64,000 nt of DNA from Piscicola geometra (GCA_943735955.1 OX030955.1:4242835-4306834), one strand, 5' to 3'; counted from the stretch's first letter, positions 10,345 to 22,743 are shown. Made by a program: numbers and translations. The notes: generated by a model from the sequence alone, not told the origin.

Positions 10345-10795
10345 ATAATTGTCGTTTTTGTATAGCGCCCAGGCACGCAACTGAAGCGCTCTCGTTACGT
10401 CGTAATGCAATAAAAAAATAAAAATAATTATAATAGTAGTGTTATGAAAAGGAAAGCAAAGAGTCGCATGGAGTAATTTTTATGAGTGATAAGCTGAGTT
10501 AAAATACTGATTTTTTAGTTTGGCTTTGAAAGTCGAAAATTGGTTGATGTTGCGAAGTGCAGGTGGAAGGGCATTCCAAGTTGTTGGAGCTGCGTGACGA
10601 AATGCTCTTTTTAAGGTGTTGTTTGTAGTGGATTCTTGGTTGTGAAGAAGAGATGAAGATGAACGCAGTTGTTTGTTTGATGTTTTATTGGTTATGAGTT
10701 TGCTGAAATATGAAGGTGTTGAAGCTTGTAGAATTTTGAAAGTAGTGATGGCTATTTTGAAGGATATTCGAAAATCTATAGGAAGCCAGGGAAGT
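10345..10795 (-). mobile_element. LINE family a 3' end, better preserved
   Basis: The minus strand encodes LPIDFRISFKIAITTFK, TPSYFSKLITNK, APTTWNALPPALRN and FKAKLK in one frame. A 3' UTR ends with the GCGCTTCAGTTGCGTGCC tail. Unlike the copy at 361 it has no hAT insertion. It lies between protease A and the next ABCA copy. Confidence 0.72.
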
Positions 10796-10819
10796 TTTAT
10801 AAGATTATCATTTATAATT

Positions 10820-11080
10820 ATTCTTTATAATGGCATCTCTATGTTCTGTGTTGATGTATATCTACTGTTTCGTGAGATGAAGGCCTGATGGCCATCCAGA
10901 GAAAATATTTTGCTAATATGGCATATCGGAAAACCCTTACCCCACCCCCCCCCCCCCACAAAAAAAACTCTTCGATTGTCGAAAAATTACTCAGTCTCCC
11001 TCAGCCTTCCCTCAGCCCTCCCTCAGCCCCCCTCAGCCCCCTCTCATCCCCCTTCAGCCCCCCCTGGTCACGCCACTGGC
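10820..11080. repeat. Dispersed repeat R copy with expanded C-rich block
   Basis: It carries the GAAGGCCTGATGGCC core, a C homopolymer tract and several CCCTCAGCC-type short repeats (10996-11062). It ends TGGTCACGCCACTGG just upstream of a 34-bp sequence that occurs twice (11081-11114 and 11236-11269). Confidence 0.5.
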
Positions 11081-13986
11081 GAGGGTATGATGAGGCAGTC
11101 TGCGTAATGAGATGCAGTCCTTGAGAGAGCGCAGAGGTTCTCTTTGAAACGATCGATGGCCACTTGGCATTTGACGCCTTTCATAGAGAGTTTAGTTATG
11201 TGTGTTAATACAAATATATTCTTGCCCCCCTGGTCGAGGGTAAGATGAGGCAGTCTGCGTAATGAGATGTTTGTGATTCTGGACGAGCCTTCATCGGGCC
11301 TGGACCCAAAGGCGCGCAGGCAGTTGTGGTCGATGCTGAAGGAGCAGAAGAAGGGTCGCACGATGATCCTCTCGACGCACTACATGGACGAGGCCGACTA
11401 CCTGGGAGACCGCATCGCCATCATGGCAGACGGAAAACTCCATTGCTGCGGCAGTTCCATGTTCCTCAAGAGGAAATACGGTTCGTTTCCTTCCAGTATG
11501 AAGTACTAGGTTCTAAATGAAGAATTTGAAGTTGGTTTTTAATTTCAAAATTGTTGTTGAAACCATCACAGGCGTGGGATACCACATGACGCTGGGGAAG
11601 ACGAGAGACTGTGATCGCAACAAGTTGGACGCCACCATCCGAAGTTTCATTTCCAGTGCTAAGCTGGAAAGCAATGCCAGAGCAGAGATGAGTTACGTCC
11701 TGCCGAAAGAAGATTCTTCCGTATTTGCAAACATGTTCGGAGTCTTCGAGAATAATGCCTCAGAGCTCGGTGTAGCATCGTTCGGAGCCTCAGTCACCAC
11801 CATCGAGGAAGTCTTCATCAAGTTAGCTCTCATCTGCATCTGCATCTATGTGCTACATCGTTGCAAGCCCGCTTGAATAATAGGCTAAGGATTTTCAACA
11901 ATGCTGCTATTCATTTGAGGAAGCCACTTTATCATTAATGTAGTTCTAAATGGTCATTAATTGACTATTTTAGAGTCAAGGAGGAAAGTGAGTCTGAGGC
12001 AGCTTTGTTGTTGGAACAGAAGTTCAGCGGCCAGGATTTGACAGCGGAAAACAATCACGGAGAAAATGACCAGGCTCAAATAGGTAGTTTCAGTCTGTTG
12101 AAATACTCATAATCAACTGAATAAAATGCAATTATTGGTTTTCCTCTTCTAGTGTCAGCCGACTACACGAAAGACCCCAGGCGCAAGGAAGGCTTGTTGC
12201 TGAGGCTGCAGCAGCTGCATGCGATGCTGGTGAAGCGAATGTGGAACACGTGGAGAAACAGACTGGTGATCGTGGCACAACTCGTCACTCCGATCGTCTT
12301 CTGCATCATCGCTGTCTTGGTCGTCTACGCAGTCCCCGGCCAAACGAACCCACCAGCGCGCATCCTCAACATCAACCAGTACAAGAGCACCATCACACCC
12401 TACGCCAACACCGCTGATTACTCGCCCTCTAGCGGCAGAAAGGAGTGTCTGAAGAGTGTTCTGGCTGGGTACGATGGTCCTAAAACGTTCCTGAACGATG
12501 AGGCAGGTGGCTACTTCAACGACTCCAGCATGGACGCTTACCTGACGAAGCTGGCAAAGGACAGTTTCAACGTCTTCAGGAACAACTACCAAGTCGCAGG
12601 GGAGGTGGGGAAGGAGCACATCACTGGCTTCTACAATGACGAGTCGTACCACACCATCAGCATGGCTCTCTCCATGACGAACAACGCCTGGCTCAGATGC
12701 CTTTCTGCTACAAACCACTCCATCGAAACGATCAACCACCCTTTGCCCTGGTCTCTGCGCTCCAAGGCAGCTCTAGACTTGTCCGTCTCCTCGATCATCT
12801 CCTTCATCTTCGGAATCCTCTTGATGTTCGGCATGGCTTTCCTGACGGCGACGTTCATTGTCTTCCTCATCCAGGAGAGGATGTCAGGAGCGAAGGGAGG
12901 CCAGTACGTCAGTGGCGTCAACACGGCCATCTTCTGGCTTTCCACCTTCCTTTGGGACTACTTCAACTTTCTCATTCCATCCGTCTTCGTCATCATCATC
13001 ATTCTCATCTCCAGGGCCGATGGATATACATTCGAGAACAATGCAAGGTGAGATTTTAATCATTTTAATTGATACTTAATTATCAATAAAAAGTAAAAAT
13101 TTATATTTTCGATTATTTAATTAATTAGCGAAAAAGTTTTCATAGACAAATAAAATATTAAATGGCATTTCCCAGTTATGTGTTCTTGGTTCTGCTGATG
13201 TATGGCTGGGGAGCTCTACCCACCACTTACCTCCTTTCCTTCTTTTTCAACAAACCAGCCAGTGGTTATGGATGGACCGCCAACATAAACTGCTTCACAG
13301 GTGGTCTCATTGTTAAGATTAACTTTTAAAAGTCATCTCCATTATGTGTTTTTCTCTCTCAAAGGAGCTGCTGCAAACGTCGTGATCTTGATCTTGGCGA
13401 ACCCTTCTCTCAATCTGGTGCACATCTCTAATAAGATTGAATGGGTCTTCTACATTCTCTTCCCTAACTTCTGCCTCGGAAAGGGAGTCCAAGACATTTA
13501 CATTAACTACCAAAATGCCAAGACCTGCAAGCAATTCAACACTAAGTTGCTGTGCCCTCTGGCAAAACTCTTCAATACTCCAATACCCTGTTGTTTGGGT
13601 TAGTTCACATGCCAGTTGCTTAACTCGTAAAATTATATTTATAACCTTGAAATCACAGTGCCTAACATTTTCCATATGCAGACTTTTGCGGTGATTTGTG
13701 TTTGTACTCCCAGGAAAACTACCTGGAATGGGCGTACCCAGGCATCGGCAGGTCACTGGTCTTCTTGGCCATTCACGGCTTCTTCTACTTCGGAATCCTC
13801 ATTCTCTTCGAGTCAGACGTCTTCAACCGCATCAAGAGCGCCTGCGCCTCGAACGTCGTTTCGATCGACCCAGTCTCGATCTCTGCATCCTACGTGCAAG
13901 TGAACGGACACGCTAGCAGCACCGAGAACAGAGTCAGTCACCTCAACAACGGTCTTACCAACAACCACAGCAACAACAGCCGCAAA

Positions 13987-14655
13987 TGCTCTGTGTGCGG
14001 TAAAACCATCCGAGTCAACACACGCCCAATACTGTGCTCAGTTTGCCATCATCCAGCACATGCGACCTGCTCACACCTATCACGGAACCAAGTTGCCCTC
14101 TCTCAACAATGGAAATGCCCCAAATGCAATGATCAGACCCAGAGCATCAGCAACTCCCAAACGTCAACAAACACCACAAGCCCTCTGTTGAACCAACCAC
14201 CTCTGCAGTGCTCAAACTGTGGAAACACCATCAGGAGAGGCACCTTACCAATCCAATGCGTGCAGTGCAAGGGCAATTTCCACCAAATATGCTCAGGACT
14301 AAGCAGGCAACAAACTCCAACAAACTGGAGCTGCGACAGTTGCACTTCTAACCAACAGGCTGACCCCTCTGTCACACCGCAAGTGGCGCATCCTACGCAG
14401 CAGCTCAACCCACCAATCCAAGACACGCACAACAAACATTGCCCAAGCTGCGGGAAAACCGTTAGGGCAAGCAAGATACCCCTCATATGTGCCGTGTGCA
14501 AAAAGACGCACCACTTCAAGTGTGCAACGCAACCAAGGCCAACACTCGAAGACATGCGCCTCAAAGGGACATGGAGCTGCCAGAGATGCGACGATCGAGC
14601 AAATCAAGCGACTACTCCAATCCAGCTGCAGAAGCACGAAGGCTCAATCAAGTAA
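13987..14655 (+). CDS. LINE ORF1 remnant with three PHD-type zinc fingers
   Basis: It encodes about 222 residues with three tandem fingers of the form C-x2-C...C-x2-C-x4-H-x2-C...W-x-C-x2-C. These start at KCSVCGK (about 13984), QCSNCGN (about 14207) and HCPSCGK (about 14438). The C4HC3 spacing matches PHD fingers, joined by Thr/Asn/Pro-rich linkers. It has no ATG and is open in the same frame as ABCA exon 7, so transcripts could read from the transporter into the fingers. It ends at TAA 14653-14655. The role in the element is probably nucleic-acid or chromatin binding (inference). Confidence 0.8.
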   Translation, partial: CSVCGKTIRVNTRPILCSVCHHPAHATCSHLSRNQVALSQQWKCPKCNDQTQSISNSQTSTNTTSPLLNQPPLQCSNCGNTIRRGTLPIQCVQCKGNFHQICSGLSRQQTPTNWSCDSCTSNQQADPSVTPQVAHPTQQLNPPIQDTHNKHCPSCGKTVRASKIPLICAVCKKTHHFKCATQPRPTLEDMRLKGTWSCQRCDDRANQATTPIQLQKHEGSIK

Positions 14656-17600
14656 CCTGTGATCAAAACAACAAAAGACACAGTGTTGGTGATCCAGTGG
14701 AACTGCGACGGCATATGGAGCAAAAAAGACGAGCTCGAAGAATGGTTGCATCGCAAAGCCCCCGACATCGTTCTGCTTCAAGAGACCAAACTCCTGCCAA
14801 AAGACCGAACGCCGATCTTCCACGACTATAACATCGAGAGGCTTGATCGTCAGCATGCAAGACAAGGCTACGAGACACGCGGTGGAGGGCTGATTACCCT
14901 AATAAGGAAAGGAATCCCGTACCACCGCACAGCCGAACTGTCCGCATCCACAATCGAACTCCTCAGCGTAGTTGTGCTCAACGGAGACAAAGAGATCTGC
15001 TTCACAAACATCTACTGCCCACCAACCAGGAAAACAGCAGATGATCATCGTGAACAGAAGCCGGCGTTTAATCTTATGCCAGCACCCCAAGAAGGCATCA
15101 TCGCAGGTGACTTCAACGCTCACAATCCACTGTGGGACCCCGTATCGCCAGTTGATGTCAGAGGCACATTGCTCCAGGAATGGGTTGACAATAACAAACT
15201 TCTGGTAGTCAACGACGGTGCACCGACGAGGTTCTCGAGGAGCAGCACCAAACCCTCAACACCTGACGTCACCATCTGCCACAGCAGCAAAGCCCACCAG
15301 ATCCAATGGAGCACTGACAATGCCCTCTCGTCAGACCACATCCCGATCATCATCCGTTGGTTCGACAGATGTCCAGCCGGAAAACCCGTCAGCGAATGGA
15401 AGTTCAACTACTCCAAGGCTGATTGGAATGGCTTCTCCAACTCAGTTGATGATGCAATGCCAGGAGTGGACACGAACCAACCGGTGAAGCTCTTCTACAA
15501 TGAATGGTGCAGCATCGTCCTGGAATCGGCTGAAACCTTCATTCCCAAAAAGAAAAGAAGGCAAAGCTTCATCCCCTGGATGACGGCCCAAATAGAAGAA
15601 GCCATCAGGGTCAGAAACTGGGCAAGGTCACATGAACCTGACAGGTACAAGTGGAAAGAAGCAAACGATCGGCTCAAGGTGCTCATACTTGAAGCAAAAG
15701 GGCGCATCTGGAGAACTAAGCTTGACAAGATTGAAAAATCTAGGAACCCAGAGCAGGCGTGGCGGCTGATCAAGAACTTGAGAGGAGACCCTAGCACATC
15801 CGTAGACAAGTCCATCACTTACAAAGGCCGCATTTGCATCACAAGCAAAGCGCGTGCGAACGCATTCATTCAGGAATACGCAAGCATCAGCCAAGTCAAG
15901 AGCGATAAGGACCATCGGAAAACTAAGGTCGCCATCAATCGGAACCTCAGCCACACCCGCTCAATCCCCGAGCAAGAGATCGAGAAGGCATTCACGTTGT
16001 CAGAGCTCCAGCAAGGTATCCGCTCCATCCCCGCAGGCAAAGCCCCCGGACCTGACAACATCAGCAGCGACATGTTGAAACACCTACCCAGCAGTGCACA
16101 ACAACACCTGCTGACACTTTTCAACATCTGCTGGAATCGCAGCGAGTGCCCTCAGCAATGGCGGGATGCCATCATCATCCCGATCCTGAAACGTGGCAAA
16201 AACCCTGCTGATGTGTCAAGCTATCGTCCGATCAGCCTTACCTCAGTGGTGGGGAAGCTTCTAGAAAAGATGATAAAAGCAAGGTTGATGTGGTGGATGG
16301 AGAAGAAGCAGATACTGAGCGACAATCAGTCGGGGTTCAGGTCAGACAGAGACACAACGGAACAATGCCTACGTCTCACACAAACAGTCAGTGATGGGTT
16401 CCAGTCTAAACCGTCGCAACGCACCATACTCACCCAGTACGACTACAGCCGAGCCTTCGACACTGTGTGGAGAGAACGGCTGCTCAATAAAATGGTTGTC
16501 ATCGGCATCCCTCCTCGCTTCACTGCCTACATCAAAGGGTGGTTTGTCAACCGTCGAGCCAGGGCAAAATACAACGGAGACCTCAGCAACCCGAGAGTAT
16601 TCAGGGCTGGACTACCTCAAGGAGCAGTACTGTCGCCCATACTCTTCGTCATCTTCATAAACGACCTTCTCGGCAAGTTTATGGAAGATTCGACGGTGTG
16701 TGCCTTTGCTGACGATTTAGCAATTGCACGCACGGGTAACGACAAGCTGAAGATCCAGGCAGAACTCCAAATCGAAATCAACAAAGTTCAGGATTGGAGT
16801 TCTGTAAACCGCCTCGCCCTAAACTACAACAAGTGCTCGTGCAGCTTCTTTTCCACAGCAGTCTCCGAACACAATTGGCAACCGTCGCTCACCATCAACA
16901 ACATCCCACTCCCGTTCGAACCGAACCCGACCTTTCTTGGAGTCAAATACGACAGACTCTTGCACTTTGGCCATCACACAGACATGATAGTGGACAAGGT
17001 AAGGAAACGGGACAATATCATCCGCAACCTCGGAGGAACGGAGTGGGGATGGATGAGAGCTGGGCTCAGAAGTGTATATTGTGCACTGCAAAGGAGCATA
17101 ATGGAATATGCCAGCCCTGCATGGACACCTTGGACTCCAAAAACCCACATCACCAAGATCGAGAGGGCCCAACTTCGTGCTGCCAAAATCCTCACCTGTC
17201 TCACAGCAACAACGCCCTCTGAAGCTGTTCTTGTTGAAGCAGACCTAGCCAACATGGAGACGAGGTTTGATCAAGCTTTTCTCAAAAGGGCTGTTAAATG
17301 GGTGAGCTACAAGCAGGAAGACTGGAGGAAGTCACTTGCAGAGAAACATGTCCCCAAGAAGCTGAAACAAAACAGCTGGAGGGCCAAATTCCTTCACCAA
17401 GCAAAGGCACTTCTCCCAGAAGACCCACTGCACGAAGCGATATACGAGCCAAAGCCGCCGTGGATCAACTTCCCCCTCAACATCAGCTACTCCAAATCCA
17501 GCAAGCACGACCCTGATCTCTTGAAACTGGAAGCAGCTAAAGATGCCATCTCCCAGGAAGGCGAAGCTGACTTTACCATCTACACTGACGGCTCGGTGCA

Positions 17601-18390
17601 AGGTGTGGCAAAGCATGGTGGTGCTGCGGTGGTGGTGTACCAAGGAGATCAGAAAGTAGCTAACTGGAACAAGCCCACAGGTCACAAGAGTAACCCAATG
17701 GACACTGAAAGAATTGCGGTTGAGGAGGCTCTGAAATGGTTGAGTGAGAGAAAGGACTGGAGCGTGGCAAAGATTGTGTGCGATTGCAAGCCACTTCTTT
17801 CGCTAATGGCATCCAACTCTCTCTCCTCCCATCGAATCTCACAGCTAACTGCACAGTGTACCAACATGAACAAAAAGGTTATCTTCATCTGGGTGCCAAG
17901 CCACTGCTGTCTGATCGGAATCTAGGAGGCTGATGCAGAAGCAGCTACAGGATTCAGGGCACAGCTAACCCCGCTACACCAGGAACTATCGAGAACAGGG
18001 ATCTGCCAGGCAGTCACAAGCCACAGACCACAAGAATCCCACTTCAGTAACGACAGACTGAATGGCATATACAAAGGAAGGCTCAAGAAAGCTGAGGAGG
18101 AGCTCACCAAACTTGCTCGCACCAACCTGAGCAGGTTCCGTACAGGGCACCACCCGGCGATCAGAGCCTACCAATGTAGAATTGGTCTAGACCAAGAAGA
18201 TTTATGCAGACTCTGCAAGACAGCCCAGGAGACAACAACTCATCTCTGGACAGACTGCCCAGCCCTTGAACCAGATAGGGCAGCACACGGGCTGGGCAAG
18301 AACACAAGAGAACTGACTCAAGAGCCTGGCAGGGCAGCGCAGCTGGTTGAGGTTATCCTCTCCAGACTGCTAAACAACGAAACGAACTAA
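14656..18390 (+). CDS. LINE ORF2: endonuclease, reverse transcriptase, RNase H
   Basis: The frame is open from 14656 to TAG 17923-17925, then in the same frame to TAA 18388-18390. Domains: APE endonuclease (IQWNCDG, LLQETKL, GDFNAHNPLWD, SSDHIPI), RT (SYRPISLTS, SGFR, DYSRAFDTVW, GLPQGAVLSP, FADD), RNase H (YTDGS, TERIAVEEAL, WVPSH) and a CCHC motif (CRLCKT...THLWTDC) after the TAG. The codon before the endonuclease is GTG (14659); the first in-frame ATG is about residue 140, inside the endonuclease. The frame is the same as ORF1, separated by one stop. The internal TAG falls in RNase H, so this copy is probably inactive. Confidence 0.92.
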
Positions 18391-19898
18391 AACAACAACA
18401 ACAGCCGCAAAGATAGCAAGCTGCTAGATTCTGTTGGAAGCACGCAGCAGGAGGACGGTGATGTGCGACAGGAGAGGAAAGAAGTGTTTCAGACTGAAGT
18501 TGCAGACCTCGTCTCGAAGGACATCGTCTTGTTCATGAAAGACCTGCTGAAGGTGTACGGCAATGACTTCGTCGCTGTCAATCAGCTCTGTCTCAAGGTG
18601 ACTGCATTCTTGTGAGCTTGCTATGTTATGCCAGTAGTCCTTTGAGGAGTATGCATGCACCTACTTACCCTGCTCCAGGTTTCCAGGGCTGAGTGCTTCG
18701 GTCTTCTGGGCGTCAACGGCGCTGGCAAGACATCCACCTTCAAGATGATGACCGGAGACGAAGCGATCAGTGGAGGTGGGGTTTACCTGAACGGCATCAA
18801 CGTCGCCAAGCACCTGGGCGGGACCAGGAGGTTCGTAGGCTACTGTCCGCAGTTCGATGCCCTGGTCGACCAGTTGACGACGAAGGAGAACCTGGTGATG
18901 CACGCCAGACTGCGAGGCATGTACCCTGAGCACATCGAAGTTGCCTCTGAGGCGCTGATGAAGAGGCTGATGCTCTACCAGTACAAGGATCGTCTGGCTG
19001 GTGCTCTCAGGTAATTGGCGTGTATGTGTTTGTGTATGAACCTGTATGGAGTGCTTATGGTTTACCCCTTTGTGTATGAGCTTTTTCAATAAGAGCCATC
19101 TTAGATAACCTTATTGATTTCTTAAGTGCGTCATTCATCTTCTAATCTAGTGGTGGAAACAAGCGAAAACTAGGAATTGCAATCGCCGTTGTTGGGAATC
19201 CTCTGCTGGTTTTCCTGGATGAGCCGAGTGCAGGCATGGATCCGGTGGCCAGGAGGGAGTTGTGGAACTGCGTGTCTTCCGTCAGGGAGGCGGGTAACAC
19301 TGTCATTCTCACCTCGCACAGGTCAGCTTGTTTATCGGAATATTTTGAACCACTCTTATGTTTCTTGTTTTTTTGTTATTCAAACAAACAAGATAGTTTT
19401 CTTAGACAAACATCAACATCCTCCTCAAACGAATGCCAACCGCTTGGTTCCTTCCACAGCATGGAGGAGTGTGAGGCACTGTGCACCAGACTGGCGATCA
19501 TGGTGAACGGCCAGTTCAAGTGCTTGGGCAGTTGCCAACACCTGAAGAGCAAGTTCGGCTCAGGCTACTCGGTCGTGCTGAAGGGAAGCTCGATGGAGGG
19601 AATGGAGAAGGCGGATGCTTTCCTCAGGACCTACTACCCCGATGCCTACGTGGAGTACGAAGGGCTGCTCCTGGTGGGATACCGCATCGAAAAGCACCTT
19701 CCGAACGCCTCTCTGGCGAAGATATTCGACGTGATCGAGAAGAACAAGGAGGACTTGAGCCTGGAGGACTACTCGGTGGGACAGACCTCGCTAGAGCAGG
19801 TCTTCATCAACTTCGCCAAGACCCAGAGGGAGGAGGATGTGCGCAAGGCGAAGGGAATGTTCAAGAGGATATGCTGCTCCCGTTGTAAGGGAAAGTGA

Positions 19899-22743
19899 CG
19901 TTGTTTTTAAATCAAACGGTTAAAGTTTAATATATTCGTGAATTCATCGTTTCTTGAAATTGTTTATGATTCCATATTAATTCACATTGCTGAACATCTC
20001 ATCGATCTCTGCACTTAATTTCCACGCCATCTCTGATCGCAACATCCCAGTGACCTCATGATTATTGATGCATCTGCAGGTTCTGTACGACATAATTATG
20101 TGTGTGATGCTATAAATATTGATTGTGTATATGAAGAGATTGATGCATAATTAGGAACACATTTTCACAGCATAAGAGTCGAAGCGTTTACTTTCAATTT
20201 ATGTAGCTAAATGAGAATTGCACTGAAAAAGACATGACTTTGCAATCGTATCATGCAAACCTCATTATTATTCATAGTTCGAAACTTTCAATATGCTACT
20301 TGAAACTTCCATTTCGAATCTTCCTAAATTATTAAGTTATTTTTATCTAATTCCATTTTGCATTTTTAACTAATTTCAATGCATTTTTAGTTCTATACAT
20401 AATATGAAAAGATTTATATCCATTTTTATTTTAAATTCTAACTGTTGTGTTTTAAACTTCTAGACATTATTATATGCAAGTGCAAGATATGGCTACCAAG
20501 ATCAAAGCAATTGATTTCATTCTTTTTACGTTTTTAAGTTTTTTTATCTTATATTATATTCATTTTCATTAAATGAATTTTTAATTTTCCATATTTAACT
20601 TTATTTAAATTAAAGTTTTTGATACTTGCCTGTTCTTTTACCACAAGGATTTCGCAGTCTATTTTGCATTCTACATTTACGCAATAAAATTCACCAAAAA
20701 AGTTATCGAAATATGAAAAGTGGAGGTAACGATGATGATAGTCCCAAAAGAGAATGCCATTCGCAAAATTTCTTCAAAACACGCTGTAGTTTGGTTGCCA
20801 GGCAACGAAGACGAAAGGGTGGTGGGATGAGGGCTGCTTGGATGCGTCAATTAAGTAGCTTAGTCTCTGACATCCACACCCACAAGCACGATAGGTCAAA
20901 TGTGAAAGTGTTGCTTGTTAAGCGGATTAAAATAATCTTTAAATAAAGATCTTTTGAGAATACAAGTTTATTTATTTCACAGATTTGATGAATTTATTTG
21001 AAAATTTAAGTTTAGTCGATTAAGTCCAACAAAGGCTTTAAGTAATAACCTTAATTTGAGTTTAACTCATAATACTAGTAATAACTTATAATATTAGTCT
21101 TTTTTAATCTTTTTTTAATTAAATTGTATTTCAAGCAAGTGTTAGTATATAAAATAATATTTGGAAAATAAAAATAATAAGCTATCAGTTGTAAAAAATA
21201 TAAAATATCTTAGACTCACATAGAGAAGTCAATTAAGATGCTTGCACTTCACTTAGGGGATGATCTTTGCTGCAAATGACTGCTTCCACATACCTCCACC
21301 TTTTAATCCTTCACGCGCGTGTCATATCATTTCCTCCGCCTTACAACCTCTCTATAAAGTATGACTTTTTAAAGTGCATTTATTGGACTATTATTGAAAT
21401 AACATTAAAAATAATAAAGCTAAAAACTAAGAAAAATCAAATGTACATGGCAATGTACTTCAAACATTTTAACGATTCCTGTTTTTTTATAAAGTTTTAT
21501 TCAAGAAATCTCGTTTCACATCTGAAGGTTGAAGCAAAAAGAGTTAAAGATGTGAGTGTTTATTATGCTAGTTCAGAATATTCAGAACGAACTCTGATTC
21601 AAAATACACACACTAATTCATATATTTAAAGTTTTTTAAACTATTTTTATTTGCTAATTTAAGCAGTTTTTTTATCAAGATTCGTGTTAAGTTGATTGTC
21701 TTCAAGAACGATAAATTGCTTTCTCAGCCACTCTTTTCCAGCACGAGAAATATTCTCTAAATTTTCTTCAACAATTTTTTATATGAAGCTTTACTGTAAC
21801 AGCTCCACTTCATCCTTGTATCTTTTTCAGTGTCAATTGCTTCCAAAAAGAATGGAAACTTGTCATATCGTTTTCCCCCCATTTTGATGATCCCCTTCAC
21901 TTTATCTATCTAATCGAATCTAAAGATTTTGATATCACTTAATACATTACGTTTAAAAAAACAGTTTTTAAAAATTTATAAAATAAACATAATTTATTTC
22001 AAAGTTACATAAGCAGTGAACTGTTTCGACATAGCTAGGCCTTAGCGCGGGTCAGGGGCGCAACCAGCAAAAATACTGGAAGAAGCTCAAATTTCGTAAA
22101 AAGAATTTAATACAAGCGTTTTCGCAACATCAATTTCTATATATTATTGCAAGTTTTATTCAAATATTTTTTAAACAATAAATTTGAACCTATAATTTCA
22201 TAGGTCGTGTGTCGTGGCGAAAAGAATGTACATATGATAAGTGTTGAGATATAAAAGTTTAATTAAAGTCTAACGGTGCTCTGTTTTTACCCAAAATGTG
22301 TGACATGTTAGTGTTATTATAGTGGCGCCACTGCTTAATGTAAGTCTGTAGTCGAAGCTGGATTTCCCGCTTCACAAGTCTGAGTTGCTAATAATGGTGC
22401 GCCAGGAAAAAATTGGACACATCTATTTGATCAGTCTCAAAAACTCTGTAGAATATATTTTGCAGTTTATAATACATTTAGAAATGATACTTTTATTTTA
22501 TATGATATTTATACGCTTTTATTGGTTTTAGTATTGTTAGGGACAGACGTTGAAGTTTGAAGTACTTTGAATTCCGATTTCAAATATTTATTAATCAAAC
22601 AACTCGAAAAATTAATTTTGTTAAAAATATCATTTAATTAAATAATATTTAGGAACTATAAGTTTTTAAAATCAAAATTATCACAATTCGTTCTATTTTA
22701 AGAATTATAGGATTTATTATGGGTCCATTTCGGAAACCGGTTC
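19899..22743. other. Intergenic region between ABCA copy 2 and protease B
   Basis: This AT-rich convergent 3' flank holds no gene I can recognise. It is shared with 44511-47569 and 55257-58742. From about 21.0 to 22.4 kb it resembles the third unit more than unit 2 (for example AAAAAGAGTTAAAG near 21536 and the absence of about 218 bases of repeat R at 22325). Short open frames here are not conserved as proteins. Confidence 0.7.

Larger units (their letters stand above)
13987..18395 (+). mobile_element. I-like non-LTR retrotransposon (APE, RT, RNase H)
   Basis: The 4409-bp insertion lies between copies of a 16-bp sequence, CAACAACAGCCGCAAA (13971-13986 and 18396-18411). The uninterrupted site is seen at 53753-53770. 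Part of the 3' repeat may be the element's own AAC-type tail. It is probably 5'-truncated, because its reading frame begins within ORF1 with no start codon. The same insertion at the same site in unit 2 shows it predates the duplication. APE plus RT plus RNase H with a C-terminal CCHC motif points to the I/Ingi-type group. The exact clade is uncertain. Confidence 0.93.
11267..19898 (+). pseudogene. ABCA transporter 3' half split by a LINE (copy 2)
   Basis: Exons are 11267-11480, 11572-11821, 11974-12083, 12153-13047, 13176-13300, 13365-13598, 13682-13986 plus 18412-18597 (one exon cut by the LINE), 18679-19010, 19151-19321 and 19460-19898. Without the LINE they give 1086 residues in phase. 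Order: end of NBD1 ([20 protein letters not shown]), first TMD2 helix about 225-250, a large extracellular loop, further helices, then NBD2. NBD2 has Walker A GVNGAGKTS (784-792), signature LSGGN, Walker [13 protein letters not shown] and H-loop TSHS. ABCA proteins are lipid exporters of about 1600 residues or more, so roughly the first third is missing here. It is probably a pseudogene, although the remaining exons are otherwise clean. Confidence 0.88.

Noticed and set aside
11068..11361. 97-codon minus-strand frame upstream of and overlapping ABCA exon 1
   Set aside because: It runs antisense through the NBD1 exon and the C-rich repeat; no homology recognised.
12155..12739. Antisense open frame of 194 codons opposite the ABCA TMD2 exon (also 36767 and 51932)
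   Set aside because: It is a shadow of a conserved coding exon, with no splice or promoter evidence and no recognisable domain.
20626..20946. 106-codon open frame downstream of ABCA copy 2
   Set aside because: It contains no known domain, is not in phase with any exon, and the third unit carries changes and an insertion there. It is treated as 3' flank.
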